From Betaproteobacteria bacterium (GTDB lineage: Bacteria; Pseudomonadota; Gammaproteobacteria; Burkholderiales; Casimicrobiaceae), in assembly GCA_027492485.1 (NCBI GenBank), contig JAPUER010000003.1, positions 53,226 to 117,225 of the forward strand: 64,000 bases of DNA, given 5' to 3'. The translations under genes were made by a program, and so were the position numbers. Below are positions 24,244-33,551 of this stretch, piece after piece. Under the pieces are notes generated by a model. It did no database searches. It worked only from the letters and a program-made list of their open reading frames with translations, and had not been told where the DNA came from. The stretch's first letter is position 1. Each line of letters begins with the position of its first letter.

Positions 24244-25573
24244 GGATGCTGTCCTTCTCATGCACGGGCGCCGTGACGCGGCGCCAGAACGAAGATGAAA
24301 TGGCCGGATCGCGCGCCGCCTCGAGCTCGCGCCAGCGCGGAAAGAAGCGCTGGAACATTGCGGCCGACATGCGCGCATCCTTCGCCGGATAGACGCGGCC
24401 GCCAACGTCGGCCACCATCGCGTCGGCGCGGTCCAGCGCCCGACGATCGCGCTCGTTCGGCGCCGGAATGTCGAGCGCCACCGTGGTGCCGGCCAGCGGA
24501 AAACTCATGATCCCGGGCGAGGGCAAGTCGCCGAACGTCTTGATCACCGCGAGATAGCTCGCCACGCCCGCCTCGCGCATATGGGCGAGGATGCGCGGCA
24601 CCGTCTCGCGCGCCGCGGCGGTAGGCAGCACGAATTGATACTGGATGAAACCGCGGCGGCCATAGGCACGGTTCCACGCATTCACCGCATCGAGCGGAAA
24701 GAAGAACGGCCACAGCGGGAGGATGCTGCGTTGCCCGGTCTGCATCGCTTGCAAGCGGTAGTAGAGCGCGTTGAACGCCCTCGCACTCCAGCGGCCGAGC
24801 ACCCATTGCGGCGCGTCGACCGGAAGCGTGAGGCGCGCCGGTTGTGGCGCCAGCCATTCATCCGGCCCCTCGCAGTGACGGCCACGAAAGAACACGCCGC
24901 GCAGGTTGCGGTCGAGCGTGTCGATCCAGCCCACCGTGTATTCCCAGGTCGCGCTGTCGGCGTCGAGTTCGAGGTAGCCGTCGATGCCGCCACCCGCGCC
25001 GCCACTGCGACCGCCACCGAACAGGCGGACTTCCTGCTCGATGCCGGGGCCGGGTAGGCAGTTCAATTGCAGGGTTGCCTCCTCAATCAGCCCTGTAAGT
25101 CCGAGACCGGCGACAGTGGTCCGGTACAACGGTTCGCCGTGACTCAAGACTTGCGCCTCGCCGGTTGAACGTCGTAATTTTAGGCTGCGCACATAGCGGC
25201 CAAACGTTCCCGCGATGTGATGATTCTTGCCGTGAACGTCGTTCGCGATCGCTCCTCCGACCGTTACGAATCGGGTACCAGGTACGACGGAGGGAAACCA
25301 GCCAAGCGGCAACGCGACTTGCGCGATATCGCTTAACGTCGCACCCGCTTCGCAGGTCAGTAGACCGTGCACCTGGTCGAAGTCAAGCAATCGGTCACGT
25401 CTGAACGTGTGCAGCAGCGTGCCGCCATCGTTGACACAAAGGTCGCCGTAGCTGCGGCCGAGTCCGCGTGGCAGAAAGGTGGTCGCGGGCAGCCGCGCGC
25501 CGTCGGCGAACGCGTGCCTGTGCGTCGCGCGATAGCCGCGCCCCCAGGGTTGATCGAGCGAGAGCGGGTTCAC
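24236..25573 (-). CDS. FAD-binding oxidoreductase, DprE1-like
   Basis: 445 residues from GTG 25573. An earlier in-frame GTG (25600) lies inside the REP palindrome and is less credible; neither has a good RBS. The FAD-binding segment (LPRGLGRSYGDLCVNDGG) and VTVGGAIANDVHGKNHHIAGTFG are those of DprE1, where the protein oxidises C2 of a polyprenylphosphoryl-pentose. NHH in the latter replaces the Cys387 region only distantly, so inhibitor sensitivity cannot be predicted. Translationally coupled to the DprE2-like gene. Confidence 0.85.
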   Translation of the reverse strand: MNPLSLDQPWGRGYRATHRHAFADGARLPATTFLPRGLGRSYGDLCVNDGGTLLHTFRRDRLLDFDQVHGLLTCEAGATLSDIAQVALPLGWFPSVVPGTRFVTVGGAIANDVHGKNHHIAGTFGRYVRSLKLRRSTGEAQVLSHGEPLYRTTVAGLGLTGLIEEATLQLNCLPGPGIEQEVRLFGGGRSGGAGGGIDGYLELDADSATWEYTVGWIDTLDRNLRGVFFRGRHCEGPDEWLAPQPARLTLPVDAPQWVLGRWSARAFNALYYRLQAMQTGQRSILPLWPFFFPLDAVNAWNRAYGRRGFIQYQFVLPTAAARETVPRILAHMREAGVASYLAVIKTFGDLPSPGIMSFPLAGTTVALDIPAPNERDRRALDRADAMVADVGGRVYPAKDARMSAAMFQRFFPRWRELEAARDPAISSSFWRRVTAPVHEKDSIRD

Positions 25574-25584
25574 TGCGGGGTCGG

Positions 25585-25646
25585 GTGGGAGCGGTACCAC
25601 CGCGACTGCCTGGCAATGGCCCTTGTCGCGGTGGTACCGCTCCCAC
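25585..25646. repeat. GTGGGAGCGG-type palindromic repeat (REP copy 4)
   Basis: Perfect arms at 25585-25606 and 25625-25646 (GTGGGAGCGGTACCACCGCG and its reverse complement) with an 18-base loop. It lies between ubiB and the DprE1-like gene. Its core resembles copy 1 (845-908) more than copies 2 and 3. Confidence 0.85.
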
Positions 25647-25673
25647 AGCGTAACGGTGGGCGCTTGCTACGCA

Positions 25674-27221
25674 TCATTCCAGCAACAACGGAATCCACAG
25701 GGTGCCCAGGATCGCCAGCAGGCAGAACGCGATGATTGCCAGCCACACGTTGCTCCACAGCGAGCGCGGCTGAATGACGATCGGCGCCGGCGGCTCGCTG
25801 CGCCGCTCAAGCGCCTGATGGATCAGGCGCGGCAACTGCGGCAGCGCGGACGACAGGTAGGGCGCCTGCTCGGCGAGCCGCTTCACGATTGCCTCGGGGC
25901 CGACCTGGTCGCGCATCCATTTTTCGAGGAAAGGCTGCGCCGTGGCCCAGAGGTCGAGATAGGGGTCGAGCTGGCGACCGAGCCCCTCCACATTGAGCAG
26001 CGTTTTTTGCAGCAGCACGAGCTGCGGCTGGATTTCGACGTTGAAGCGGCGCGACACCTGAAACAGCCGCATCAGCACCTTGCCAAACGAAATGTCGGCC
26101 AGCGGCCGGTCGAAGATCGGCTCGCAGACGCTGCGCACGGCGTTCTCCAGCTCGTCGGCACGGGTGCCCGGCGGCACCCAGCCGGATTCGATGTGGGCCG
26201 TGGCGACGCGGCGGTAGTCGCGACGGAAGAACGCGAGGAAGTTCTCGGCGAGGTAGCGGCGATCGACGTCGGTCAGGGTGCCGACGATGCCGAAGTCCAT
26301 ACCCACGTACTGGCCGCGATGCGCCTCGTCGGTGCGCACGGCGATGTTGCCCGGATGCATGTCGGCATGGAAGAAGCCGTCGCGGAAGACCTGGGTGAAG
26401 AAGATTTCCACGCCATCGCGCGCCAGCTTCTTGATGTCGACGCCGGCTTCGCGCAGGGCGTCGACCTGGCTGACCGGCGTGGCGTGCAGCCGCTCCATCA
26501 CCATCACGTTCTGCTCGCACCAGTCCCAGTAGACCTCGGGCATGTAGAGCAGGGGCGAGCCGGCGAAATTGCGCCGCAACTGCGAGCAGTTGGCCGCCTC
26601 GCGCACCAGATCAAGCTCGTCGTGCAGATATTTGTCGAACTCGGCGACCACTTCGCGCGGCTTCAGCCGGCGGCCGTCGGCGCTGAATTTGTCGACCCAG
26701 CCGGCGAGTACGCGGATCAGAGCGAGATCGCTTTCGATGACCGGCAGGATGTTGGGGCGCAGCACCTTGACGGCCACCTCGCGCGTCTCGAAGGCATCGT
26801 TCACCTTGAGCTGGATGGCGCCGAAATGCACCTGCGCCACGCTCGCGCTGGCGACGGGCTGCCAGTCGAAGCTGGTGAACACCTGCTCGACCGGCCGGCC
26901 GTAGGCGGTTGCAAGCACCTGGCGTACCTGTTCGGCGGCAAACGGCGGCACCCGGTCCTGCAGCCGCGACAATTCGCTCGCAATGTCCGGCGGTATCAGG
27001 TCGGGCCGGGTCGACAGCACCTGGCCGAACTTGACGAAGATCGGCCCCAGCGATTCCAGCGCCAGGCGCAGGCGCTCGCCACGCGGCCTGGCGTGGCTGC
27101 GGGCGCCCAGCATTTTGCCGAGGCCACGCAGCAGCGGATTGGGAGCATCGTGCAATACGAACTCGTCGAGCCCATAGCGATGGAAGACGGCAACGATTTT
27201 CGCCAGACGGAAGAGACGCAT
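25674..27221 (-). CDS. ubiB: UbiB, ubiquinone biosynthesis protein kinase-like factor
   Basis: 515 residues, normal for UbiB. The atypical-kinase marks are the KxGQ motif ([15 protein letters not shown]), the Ala-rich loop ASASVAQVH replacing a glycine-rich loop, and [12 protein letters not shown] with VGMDFGIVG as catalytic-loop and metal-binding parts. Two membrane helices close the protein ([22 protein letters not shown]). UbiB has ATPase activity and is needed for aerobic ubiquinone synthesis. Usual ubiE/ubiJ neighbours are absent here; it is divergent from the heme A synthase, another aerobic-respiration gene. Confidence 0.95.
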   Translation of the reverse strand: MRLFRLAKIVAVFHRYGLDEFVLHDAPNPLLRGLGKMLGARSHARPRGERLRLALESLGPIFVKFGQVLSTRPDLIPPDIASELSRLQDRVPPFAAEQVRQVLATAYGRPVEQVFTSFDWQPVASASVAQVHFGAIQLKVNDAFETREVAVKVLRPNILPVIESDLALIRVLAGWVDKFSADGRRLKPREVVAEFDKYLHDELDLVREAANCSQLRRNFAGSPLLYMPEVYWDWCEQNVMVMERLHATPVSQVDALREAGVDIKKLARDGVEIFFTQVFRDGFFHADMHPGNIAVRTDEAHRGQYVGMDFGIVGTLTDVDRRYLAENFLAFFRRDYRRVATAHIESGWVPPGTRADELENAVRSVCEPIFDRPLADISFGKVLMRLFQVSRRFNVEIQPQLVLLQKTLLNVEGLGRQLDPYLDLWATAQPFLEKWMRDQVGPEAIVKRLAEQAPYLSSALPQLPRLIHQALERRSEPPAPIVIQPRSLWSNVWLAIIAFCLLAILGTLWIPLLLE

Positions 27222-27321
27222 GCCTTGATTCTATGGGCGGGCGTCGGCGGGCAGCGTTGGCGCCGGCCGCGCCTAAAATCTCCATTCACCCAGCCAACCG
27301 GCTGCACCAGGCCACCCGCGC

Positions 27322-28500
27322 ATGTCTCCGTCCGAGCCAATCATCTGGCAATTCTCGCTGTCCACCGTCAACGCGATCATGTGGGTGGCGCTGTTGTTGC
27401 TGGCGCTCTGGTTCGGCTTCCGGCTGCGCTGGGGACGGCTGGTGGCGCTGGTCGCATTCCTGACCTTCGATCTGGTCGTGTTCGGCGGTTTCGTGCGCCT
27501 GACCGACAGCGGCCTGGGCTGCCCGGACTGGCCGGGCTGCTATGGCCAGTTGCTGCCGGCGCAGGCGAGCACGCAGATCAACCAGGCGATTGCCGAGCAG
27601 GGCGGCACGCACGGGCCGGTGAGCCACGGCAAGGCGTGGATCGAGATGCTGCACCGCTATCTGGCGTCGTTCATCGGTGCGCTGATTCTGGTGATGTTCG
27701 TGCGGGCTCTGCTGGCGCAACGGCAGCGTTCGGGGGCGACCTTGACCGATGCCGCCACACCGGTGAGCTGGTACTGGCCGGCGCTGTTGCTGGTGGTGGT
27801 GATCGCGCAGGGCATGTTCGGCAAATGGACGGTCACGCTCAAGCTGATGCCGATCGTGGTGACCACCCATCTGATGGGCGGCATGCTGATGTTTGCGCTG
27901 CTGCTCTGGTTCTGGACGCGGCAGCGGCAGCGCGAGGGCGACACGCGGGCGATGACGGTGGCGGTGTCGGGGCAGACGCGGCTCCTGGCGTGGCTGGCGC
28001 TGGCCGTGCTGACGGTGCAAATTTTCCTCGGCGGCTGGGTCAGCACCAACTACGCGGTGCTGGCCTGCGCCGATTTCCCCGGCTGCAACGGCAGCCTGAC
28101 GCCGCAGGTGAACTGGGCGGAGGGCTTCGCCTTCGCCCGCGCGCTGGGCCGCAATCCGGACGGCAGCTTCCTGTCGATCGACGCGTTGCGCGCCATTCAT
28201 TGGGCGCATCGCTGGGGCGCGCTGCTGACCGCTGTTGCGGTGATCGCCGCCGCCATTGCGCTGATGCGGGCGCATGCCGCGCTGCGCCGGCATGCGGTCG
28301 TGATCCTGCTAGCCTTGCTGGCGCAGATCGGTGTCGGCATCGCCACCGTGCTGCTCGACCAGCCGATCGCGCTGGCGACGCTGCACAATGCGCTGGCGGC
28401 CCTGCTGCTGGCAACGCTGGTGGTGGCGACCTGTCGCGTCAGCGGCCTGCGGCACTGGCAACCGTTTGCCGTTTCGACCGGCCTTCGTAAGCAAAAGTAA
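27322..28500 (+). CDS. ctaA: COX15/CtaA-type heme A synthase
   Basis: 392 residues, about eight membrane helices. The two pseudo-symmetric halves each carry conserved His: LHRYLAS and IHWAHRWGAL, HTTHLMGG-like (VVTTHLMGG) and TLHNALAAL. DSGLGCPDWPGCYG and CADFPGCNG are the paired Cys loops of the group. The enzyme oxidises the C8 methyl of heme O to make heme A for cytochrome aa3. The usual partner ctaB (protoheme farnesyltransferase) does not follow. Confidence 0.93.
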   Translation: MSPSEPIIWQFSLSTVNAIMWVALLLLALWFGFRLRWGRLVALVAFLTFDLVVFGGFVRLTDSGLGCPDWPGCYGQLLPAQASTQINQAIAEQGGTHGPVSHGKAWIEMLHRYLASFIGALILVMFVRALLAQRQRSGATLTDAATPVSWYWPALLLVVVIAQGMFGKWTVTLKLMPIVVTTHLMGGMLMFALLLWFWTRQRQREGDTRAMTVAVSGQTRLLAWLALAVLTVQIFLGGWVSTNYAVLACADFPGCNGSLTPQVNWAEGFAFARALGRNPDGSFLSIDALRAIHWAHRWGALLTAVAVIAAAIALMRAHAALRRHAVVILLALLAQIGVGIATVLLDQPIALATLHNALAALLLATLVVATCRVSGLRHWQPFAVSTGLRKQK

Positions 28501-28584
28501 CAAGCGCATCCGGCGTCAACCGTGCCCCGGCGCCGTTCGTTGGCAGCGGGTCAACGCGGGAAATAGCCCGCTCAGGAGCCTCTC

Positions 28585-28920
28585 ATGCGCATGCACCGAC
28601 TTTCCGTTCGTTCCCTGGGTTCCGCAATGCTCGGCCTGGCCGCAGCCGCGGTGCTGACCGGCTGCGTCGTTGCGGCACGGGTGCCCGGTCCGATGGTGTA
28701 CGTCGACACCCCGCCGCCGGCGGCCTACGTCGAGACCATTCCGGCGACGCCCGGTGCCGGCTACGTGTGGATCGGCGGCTACTACAGTTGGGCCGGCGGT
28801 CGCTACCTCTGGAATCGCGGTCACTGGACCATGCCGCCGGCCGGCTATCGCGCCTGGAACGCCGGCTACTGGCATCGCGACAACCGCGGCCACTACTGGG
28901 TGCCGGGGCACTGGCGCTAG
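28585..28920 (+). CDS. YXWGXW-repeat lipoprotein
   Basis: 111 residues. Lipoprotein signal peptide with lipobox LTGC (Cys27), then aromatic repeats GYVWIGGYYSWAGGRYLW, RGHWTMPPAGYRAW and GHYWVPGHWR, the pattern of the YXWGXW family. These small envelope proteins are common in Burkholderiales and their function is unknown. The gene stands alone between ctaA and the convergent GT81 gene. Confidence 0.82.
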   Translation: MRMHRLSVRSLGSAMLGLAAAAVLTGCVVAARVPGPMVYVDTPPPAAYVETIPATPGAGYVWIGGYYSWAGGRYLWNRGHWTMPPAGYRAWNAGYWHRDNRGHYWVPGHWR

Positions 28921-28930
28921 CGCTGCGGCG

Positions 28931-30535
28931 TCACGCTGGCGCGGGGCCGGGCGCCGCCGCGATCCGCTGCGCGTCCGCCGCTTTGCCGGGATTGTCCTCG
29001 GCTTCGAGTGCCTGCACGTAGCGCAGCAGTTCGTCGATGCTGCGCAGTTCGATCACGCCGGGGTCGCGCAACAGCGCTTCGCTGCGCGGTTCGATGACGA
29101 ACGCGTAGTCCGCAGCCCGCAACAGGCAGTGGTCGTGCGCGCCGCTGCCGATCGCCAGCACGTGGCGCAGTGCAACGTCGCGTTCGCCGTCGCGCAGATG
29201 CGGCAACAGGTTGCTGCTGCACTGCGGGTGCGTCGCGCAGCCGGACGCGTGCAGCCAGGCGCGATTGAGCCGTACTTCGCCTTGACAGACGTCGCTGTCG
29301 AACTGCATCGTGTTGGCCAGCGCGAAGTCGGCAAAGATGCGCCGGCGCACGATCTCGGCGGCAACGAAGTAACCGTCGCTCACCACGCCCACCTTGTAGC
29401 CCAGCCGGCGCAGCGCGTTCACCGTTTCGATCACCTGCGGACGCAGGTCGAGCGCGTGAGCGGCGGCCTCGAACTCATGCCGGTGCACGAAGCGGAACAA
29501 TTGCGCGATGCTCTGAATGCGCTGCGCGACGTCGGGCTCCGGCGTTTGCAGCAGCTCGCTGAGCCGGGCGCCGCGACCGGTGGCGATTGCCAGTTCGTGC
29601 ACGTAGGACGAGGTGGACACCACGCCATCCATGCACAGCAGCACGATCTTTTCGCTGCCGCGCAGCTTGAACTGGACGTGATCGATGTCGGCCTGATTCT
29701 GCCGTTCGAGTTCGTAGATCGAGAGGATTTGCTCCACCGTGAGCCGCCCGGCGCGCTTGGCGCGGTCGAAGATCACACGGCCCACTTCCTGCGCCATCAG
29801 GCCGAGCGCATGCAGCGACTGGCTTTCGTGTTCGAGCGAACCGATATCGACCTCGGCGAGGCGGGCGCCGGCGCGGTGGGCATCGATCAGCAGCCCGATG
29901 TCGACGCCGTAGCCGTCTTCGAAACGCATCGTCTGCAAGAGCGATTTGCGCGCCGCCACGATGCCGCCCAGGGGTTGCCCGAAATGGGCAAGCTCCGGAA
30001 AGAACAGCCGCAGCATCGGCTTCGCGGTCAGTTCGGTGACGCGGCCGCCGCCGCGGCCGAAGCGTGCCTTGACGAAATCGGCCTCGTCGCGGGCGATGGC
30101 GGCGACCAGATCGCCGACGATGCCGGGACGCAGGCCCGCCAGATCGCCGTCGAGATAAGCCACCAGCTCATGCTGCGCCACGCGCAGACCGTCGAGCATC
30201 GAGCGCCCCTTGCCGAGCATGCTGCTGGTGACGACGCGGGCACCGGCGGCGCGGGCGATGGCGGCGGTGTCGTCGATGGAGCTGTCGTCGATCACGATGA
30301 CCTCGGCCGTGGCGGCGTCCGACAGCGCGTAGCGCACCACGTCGGCGATCCGCGCGGCCTCGTTGAGCGCCGGTATCACCACGCTCACCCGTGGCGCGGC
30401 GGTGATTGCCGGCAAGCCGCGGGTGCCGGGTTGGTCAGGCGCGCGCCTGCCGAAGATGCCCTTCACCAAAACGCGCCAGAGCTTGCCGATGCGTTGTCCG
30501 GCGTGCTGCCAGATGCCGTTGCCACGGTTCGTCAT
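28931..30535 (-). CDS. GT81 glucosyl-3-phosphoglycerate synthase-like glycosyltransferase fused to a degenerate HAD domain
   Basis: 534 residues from ATG 30535, which has a strong AGGAGGG upstream. Residues ~48-265 are a GT-A domain: VSVVIPALNEAARI, DGD (129-131), GGRVTELTAKPMLR, FGQPLGGIVAAR and GYGVDIGLLIDAHRAG, close to the GpgS pattern. Residues ~290-515 are SerB-like HAD, but the nucleophile Asp is Cys (LLCMDGVV, C301) and GDGxND reads GSGAHD (463-468). The HAD half is therefore probably not a standard phosphatase. The expected activity is UDP- or NDP-sugar transfer to 3-phosphoglycerate, with dephosphorylation uncertain. Confidence 0.83.
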   Translation of the reverse strand: MTNRGNGIWQHAGQRIGKLWRVLVKGIFGRRAPDQPGTRGLPAITAAPRVSVVIPALNEAARIADVVRYALSDAATAEVIVIDDSSIDDTAAIARAAGARVVTSSMLGKGRSMLDGLRVAQHELVAYLDGDLAGLRPGIVGDLVAAIARDEADFVKARFGRGGGRVTELTAKPMLRLFFPELAHFGQPLGGIVAARKSLLQTMRFEDGYGVDIGLLIDAHRAGARLAEVDIGSLEHESQSLHALGLMAQEVGRVIFDRAKRAGRLTVEQILSIYELERQNQADIDHVQFKLRGSEKIVLLCMDGVVSTSSYVHELAIATGRGARLSELLQTPEPDVAQRIQSIAQLFRFVHRHEFEAAAHALDLRPQVIETVNALRRLGYKVGVVSDGYFVAAEIVRRRIFADFALANTMQFDSDVCQGEVRLNRAWLHASGCATHPQCSSNLLPHLRDGERDVALRHVLAIGSGAHDHCLLRAADYAFVIEPRSEALLRDPGVIELRSIDELLRYVQALEAEDNPGKAADAQRIAAAPGPAPA

Positions 30536-30718
30536 GAGCCTTCCCTCCTGCGGGCGTCGCGCGCGACGCGCCGGCATGGCGATGCCTGCGGATGCAGCGA
30601 CCGAACAAGTACGAACCGGCGTTCAAGCGGATAGTTCCGCGCTCCGTTTGCTGCGCCGCAGCAGTGTTGCACCGGCGTTCAGTGACGTGCCGATGTGCCG
30701 GCCGGCGCCGCAGGCGAT

Positions 30719-30845
30719 AGCAACTTTTTGCTAAAAGCCCAATTGCATAGGGAACAACGGGCGTTTTTTAAGAAAGTCGAGTTTCGATGTTTTCAGCCGC
30801 CATGCCCAATTGGAATGGGCGTTCCGCCAAAAAGCTGATGGCCGC
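30719..30845. repeat. dispersed intergenic element, copy B (- orientation)
   Basis: Left end GCAACTTTTTGCTAAAAGCC, centre AAGAAAGTCGAGTTTCGATG (30771-30790), right end CGCCAAAAAGCTGATGGCCG (30825-30844). It aligns along its length with copy A. It occupies most of the non-coding 30536-30866 between the GT81 gene's 5' end and the mog gene's 3' end; the remainder (30554-30718) should contain the GT81 promoter but shows no clear boxes. Confidence 0.72.
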
Positions 30846-30866
30846 CCTGGATGCCGCGATGGCCGT

Positions 30867-31466
30867 TCAGGTGGGCGCGCCGGGCGTGGGCCGGATCGCG
30901 TTTTTCGGGCGAAATGCCTTGCACACCGCGTCGTTGGTGTCGATGTAGGGGCCGCCGATCAGGTCGACGCAATACGGCACCGCAGCAAAGATGCCGTGCA
31001 CGCTGGCCTTGCCATCGGCGTCGCGCAAGCCTTCCAGCGTCTCCTGGATGCTCTTGGGCTGGCCGGGCAGGTTGATGACCAGCGCGTTGCCGCGAATCAC
31101 CGCCACCTGCCGCGACAGGATGGCCGTCGGCACGAAGTTCAGGCTGATCTGCCGCATCTGTTCGCCGAAACCGGGCATCAGTTTGTGCGCGATGGCCAGC
31201 GTTGCCTCCGGCGTCACGTCGCGCCGCGCCGGGCCGGTGCCGCCGGTGGTCAGCACCAGATCGCAGCGCTCGACGTCGCACAGCTCCACCAGCGTCGATT
31301 CGATCAGCGGCTGCTCGTCGGCAATCAGTCGCGTCGCCCAGGTCACCGGGTTTTTGATCGCGCTGGCCAGCCACTGCTGCAGAGCCGGGATGCCCTTGTC
31401 CTCGTAGACGCCGGTGGCGGCGCGGTCGGAGATGGAGACAACACCGATCTTTACTGCATCAAACAC
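30867..31466 (-). CDS. mog: molybdopterin adenylyltransferase (MogA)
   Basis: 199 residues. MoCF_biosynth fold with IGVVSISDRAATG at the start, the TTGGTG loop (VLTTGGTGPARRDVTPEA) and the NLPGQPKSIQETL helix. MogA activates molybdopterin by adenylylation before molybdate insertion. Size and C-terminal extension (PYIDTND..RP) match the bacterial enzyme. It follows the yjgA gene by 17 bp and is probably in the same transcript. Confidence 0.93.
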   Translation of the reverse strand: MFDAVKIGVVSISDRAATGVYEDKGIPALQQWLASAIKNPVTWATRLIADEQPLIESTLVELCDVERCDLVLTTGGTGPARRDVTPEATLAIAHKLMPGFGEQMRQISLNFVPTAILSRQVAVIRGNALVINLPGQPKSIQETLEGLRDADGKASVHGIFAAVPYCVDLIGGPYIDTNDAVCKAFRPKNAIRPTPGAPT

Positions 31467-31483
31467 TTCGCCATCCTGTCGTA

Positions 31484-31996
31484 TCAGATTTTGGTCATCG
31501 CCCGATAGACCACGCGAAACACCTGCCGCGCTGCCGCCGGCGCTTCGCCCTGCGCTGCCTGCGCGCGCGCCTTGCCGATCAGCGCCGCCAGCGCGTCGCG
31601 GTCGACCTCGGGCTGGGCGGCGACGAATTCGTTGAGCGCATCCGGCTCCGCGAGCAGCCGCTCGCGCCAGCGCTCGCTCGCCTTGAACGCCGCCTTGTTG
31701 GCGCGGGTGCCCGTTTCCCAGCGCTCGATCTGGGCACGGATCGGCTCCGGGTCGACCTCGCGCATCAGTTTGCCGATGAACTGCATGTGCCGCCGCCGCG
31801 CCTCGTGCTTGCCGACCCGGTCCAGCTCGTCGAGCGCGTCGCGCAGGCTCTCCGGCAGATCGAGCTGGTCGAGCTGGTCGCGGTTGAGCGTGGTCAGCGT
31901 TTCGCCCAGCTCCTGCAGCGCGTGCATGTTTTTCTTGAGCTGCGTCTTCGACGGTTCGTCGACGACCGGACGTGGGTTCTTCGGAGGGCGGGCCAT
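31484..31996 (-). CDS. darP: ribosome-associated protein YjgA/DarP (DUF615)
   Basis: 170 residues from ATG 31996 (MARPPKNPRP); a longer frame adds eight residues with no RBS. The helical pattern SKTQLKKNMHALQELGE...HEARRRHMQFIGKLMR is the DUF615 signature. DarP joins late 50S assembly intermediates and assists active-site maturation. It is divergent from pmbA (63 bp), an arrangement conserved in many proteobacteria, and is followed by mog. Confidence 0.93.
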   Translation of the reverse strand: MARPPKNPRPVVDEPSKTQLKKNMHALQELGETLTTLNRDQLDQLDLPESLRDALDELDRVGKHEARRRHMQFIGKLMREVDPEPIRAQIERWETGTRANKAAFKASERWRERLLAEPDALNEFVAAQPEVDRDALAALIGKARAQAAQGEAPAAARQVFRVVYRAMTKI

Positions 31997-32059
31997 GACC
32001 GGATTTTGCCGCAAGGCCACTCGGCTATGCTTGACGGCAGTCCTTAGCCCGCCGTTGCC

Positions 32060-33394
32060 ATGTCATTCGCCCTGTCGTCCGAAGCTCTCCGTGATGTCGC
32101 GCTCGCTGCGCTGGATCGTGCCCGCCGCGCAGGCGCCGATCAGGCCGAGGCCGAGGTGACCCAGGGCAACGGGCTCAACGTGACGGTGCGGCTCGGCGAG
32201 CTGGAGACGCTGGAGCACAACGTCGACAAGGGGCTCACGGTCACCGTCTACGTCGGCGGCCGTAAGGGCAACGCGAGCAGCGGCGATTTCTCGCCGGATG
32301 CCGTCAATGCCGCCGTCGACAAGGCGCTCACCATCGCCAGATACACCAGCCCCGATCCGTTCGCCGGCCTCGCCGACGCGGCATTGATGGCGAAGGACAT
32401 TCCCGCGCTCGATCTCTACCACCCCTGGTCGCTCACGGCCGATGCCGCCATCGCGATCGCCAAGCGCTGCGAGGATGCCGGCTTTGCTGTCGACGAGCGC
32501 ATCGACAACAGCGAGGGCGCCTCGGTCAGCGCCAGCGAATCCGAATTCGTCTACGCCAACACGCATGGCTTCTGCGGCGGCTACAAGGGCAGCGCGCACT
32601 ACATCGGCTGCGCGATGGTGGCGACCGATGGCGACGACATGGAGCGCGACGACTGGTACAGCTCGCATCGGGTGCCGACCGCGCTGGAGGCCGCCGAGCA
32701 CGTCGGGCGCCGGGCCGGCGAACGCGCCGTGGCGCGGCTGAATCCGCGCAAGCTGGCGACGCAGAACGCCCCGGTGCTGCTGACGCCGGAGATCGCGGGC
32801 GGCTTCATCGGCCACGCCGTCAGTGCGCTGTTCGGCGGTTCGCTGTACCGCAAGACGTCGTTTTTGCTCGACAGCATCGGCAAGCCGGTGTTCGCGCCGC
32901 TGGTCGACATCGTCGACGACCCCTTCATCGCGCAGGCCTATGCCAGTTCGCCGTTCGATCAGGAGGGCGTGGCCTGTCAGCGCCGCAGCATCGTCGAAAA
33001 GGGCGTCGTCCGCGGCTATTTCCTGTCCGCCTATTCGGCGCGCAAGCTGGGCATGCAGTCCACCGGCAACGCCGGCGGCAACCACAACCTGCTGATTGCG
33101 CCAACCGTGCGCGGCGATACCGCAACGCTCGCCAAGCAGATGGGCCGCGGCCTCATCGTCAGCGAGCTGATGGGGCAGGGCGTGAATCCGGTGACCGGCG
33201 ACTACTCGCGCGGCGCGGCCGGGTTCTGGGTCGAAAACGGCGAGATTGCCTATCCGGTGTCGGAAATCACCATCGCCGGCAACCTGCTCGATCTCTATCG
33301 GCGCATCGTCGCCATCGGCGACGACATCGATCGCCGTGGCTCCAAACTGGTCGGCTCGATGCTGATCGAGTCGATGCAGATTGCCGGCACCTGA
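32060..33394 (+). CDS. pmbA: PmbA/TldE metalloprotease-family protein
   Basis: 444 residues. The TldD/PmbA fold is seen in AEAEVTQGNGLNVTVRLGELETLEHNVDKG (N-terminal), IDNSEGASVSASESEFVYANT and the C-terminal ASSPFDQEGVACQRRSIVEKG and STGNAGGNHNLLI segments. PmbA itself lacks the HExxxH of its partner TldD; the heterodimer processes peptides such as microcin B17 and degrades CcdA. tldD is not in the window. The gene is divergent from darP. Confidence 0.94.
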   Translation: MSFALSSEALRDVALAALDRARRAGADQAEAEVTQGNGLNVTVRLGELETLEHNVDKGLTVTVYVGGRKGNASSGDFSPDAVNAAVDKALTIARYTSPDPFAGLADAALMAKDIPALDLYHPWSLTADAAIAIAKRCEDAGFAVDERIDNSEGASVSASESEFVYANTHGFCGGYKGSAHYIGCAMVATDGDDMERDDWYSSHRVPTALEAAEHVGRRAGERAVARLNPRKLATQNAPVLLTPEIAGGFIGHAVSALFGGSLYRKTSFLLDSIGKPVFAPLVDIVDDPFIAQAYASSPFDQEGVACQRRSIVEKGVVRGYFLSAYSARKLGMQSTGNAGGNHNLLIAPTVRGDTATLAKQMGRGLIVSELMGQGVNPVTGDYSRGAAGFWVENGEIAYPVSEITIAGNLLDLYRRIVAIGDDIDRRGSKLVGSMLIESMQIAGT

Positions 33395-33551
33395 CCGGCG
33401 CCTGACCAAACGCTGCCGAATCGCTGCAAGCGGCGTCGATGTTGCGTTTGCTCAGGGTTGGTGCGAAGCACAACGCGGGTAAACGCCGTATGCAAAGCGT
33501 TTGAATCCGGCAAGAATTTCTTGCAATGCAACAAAACGGGGAGTCACCAAC

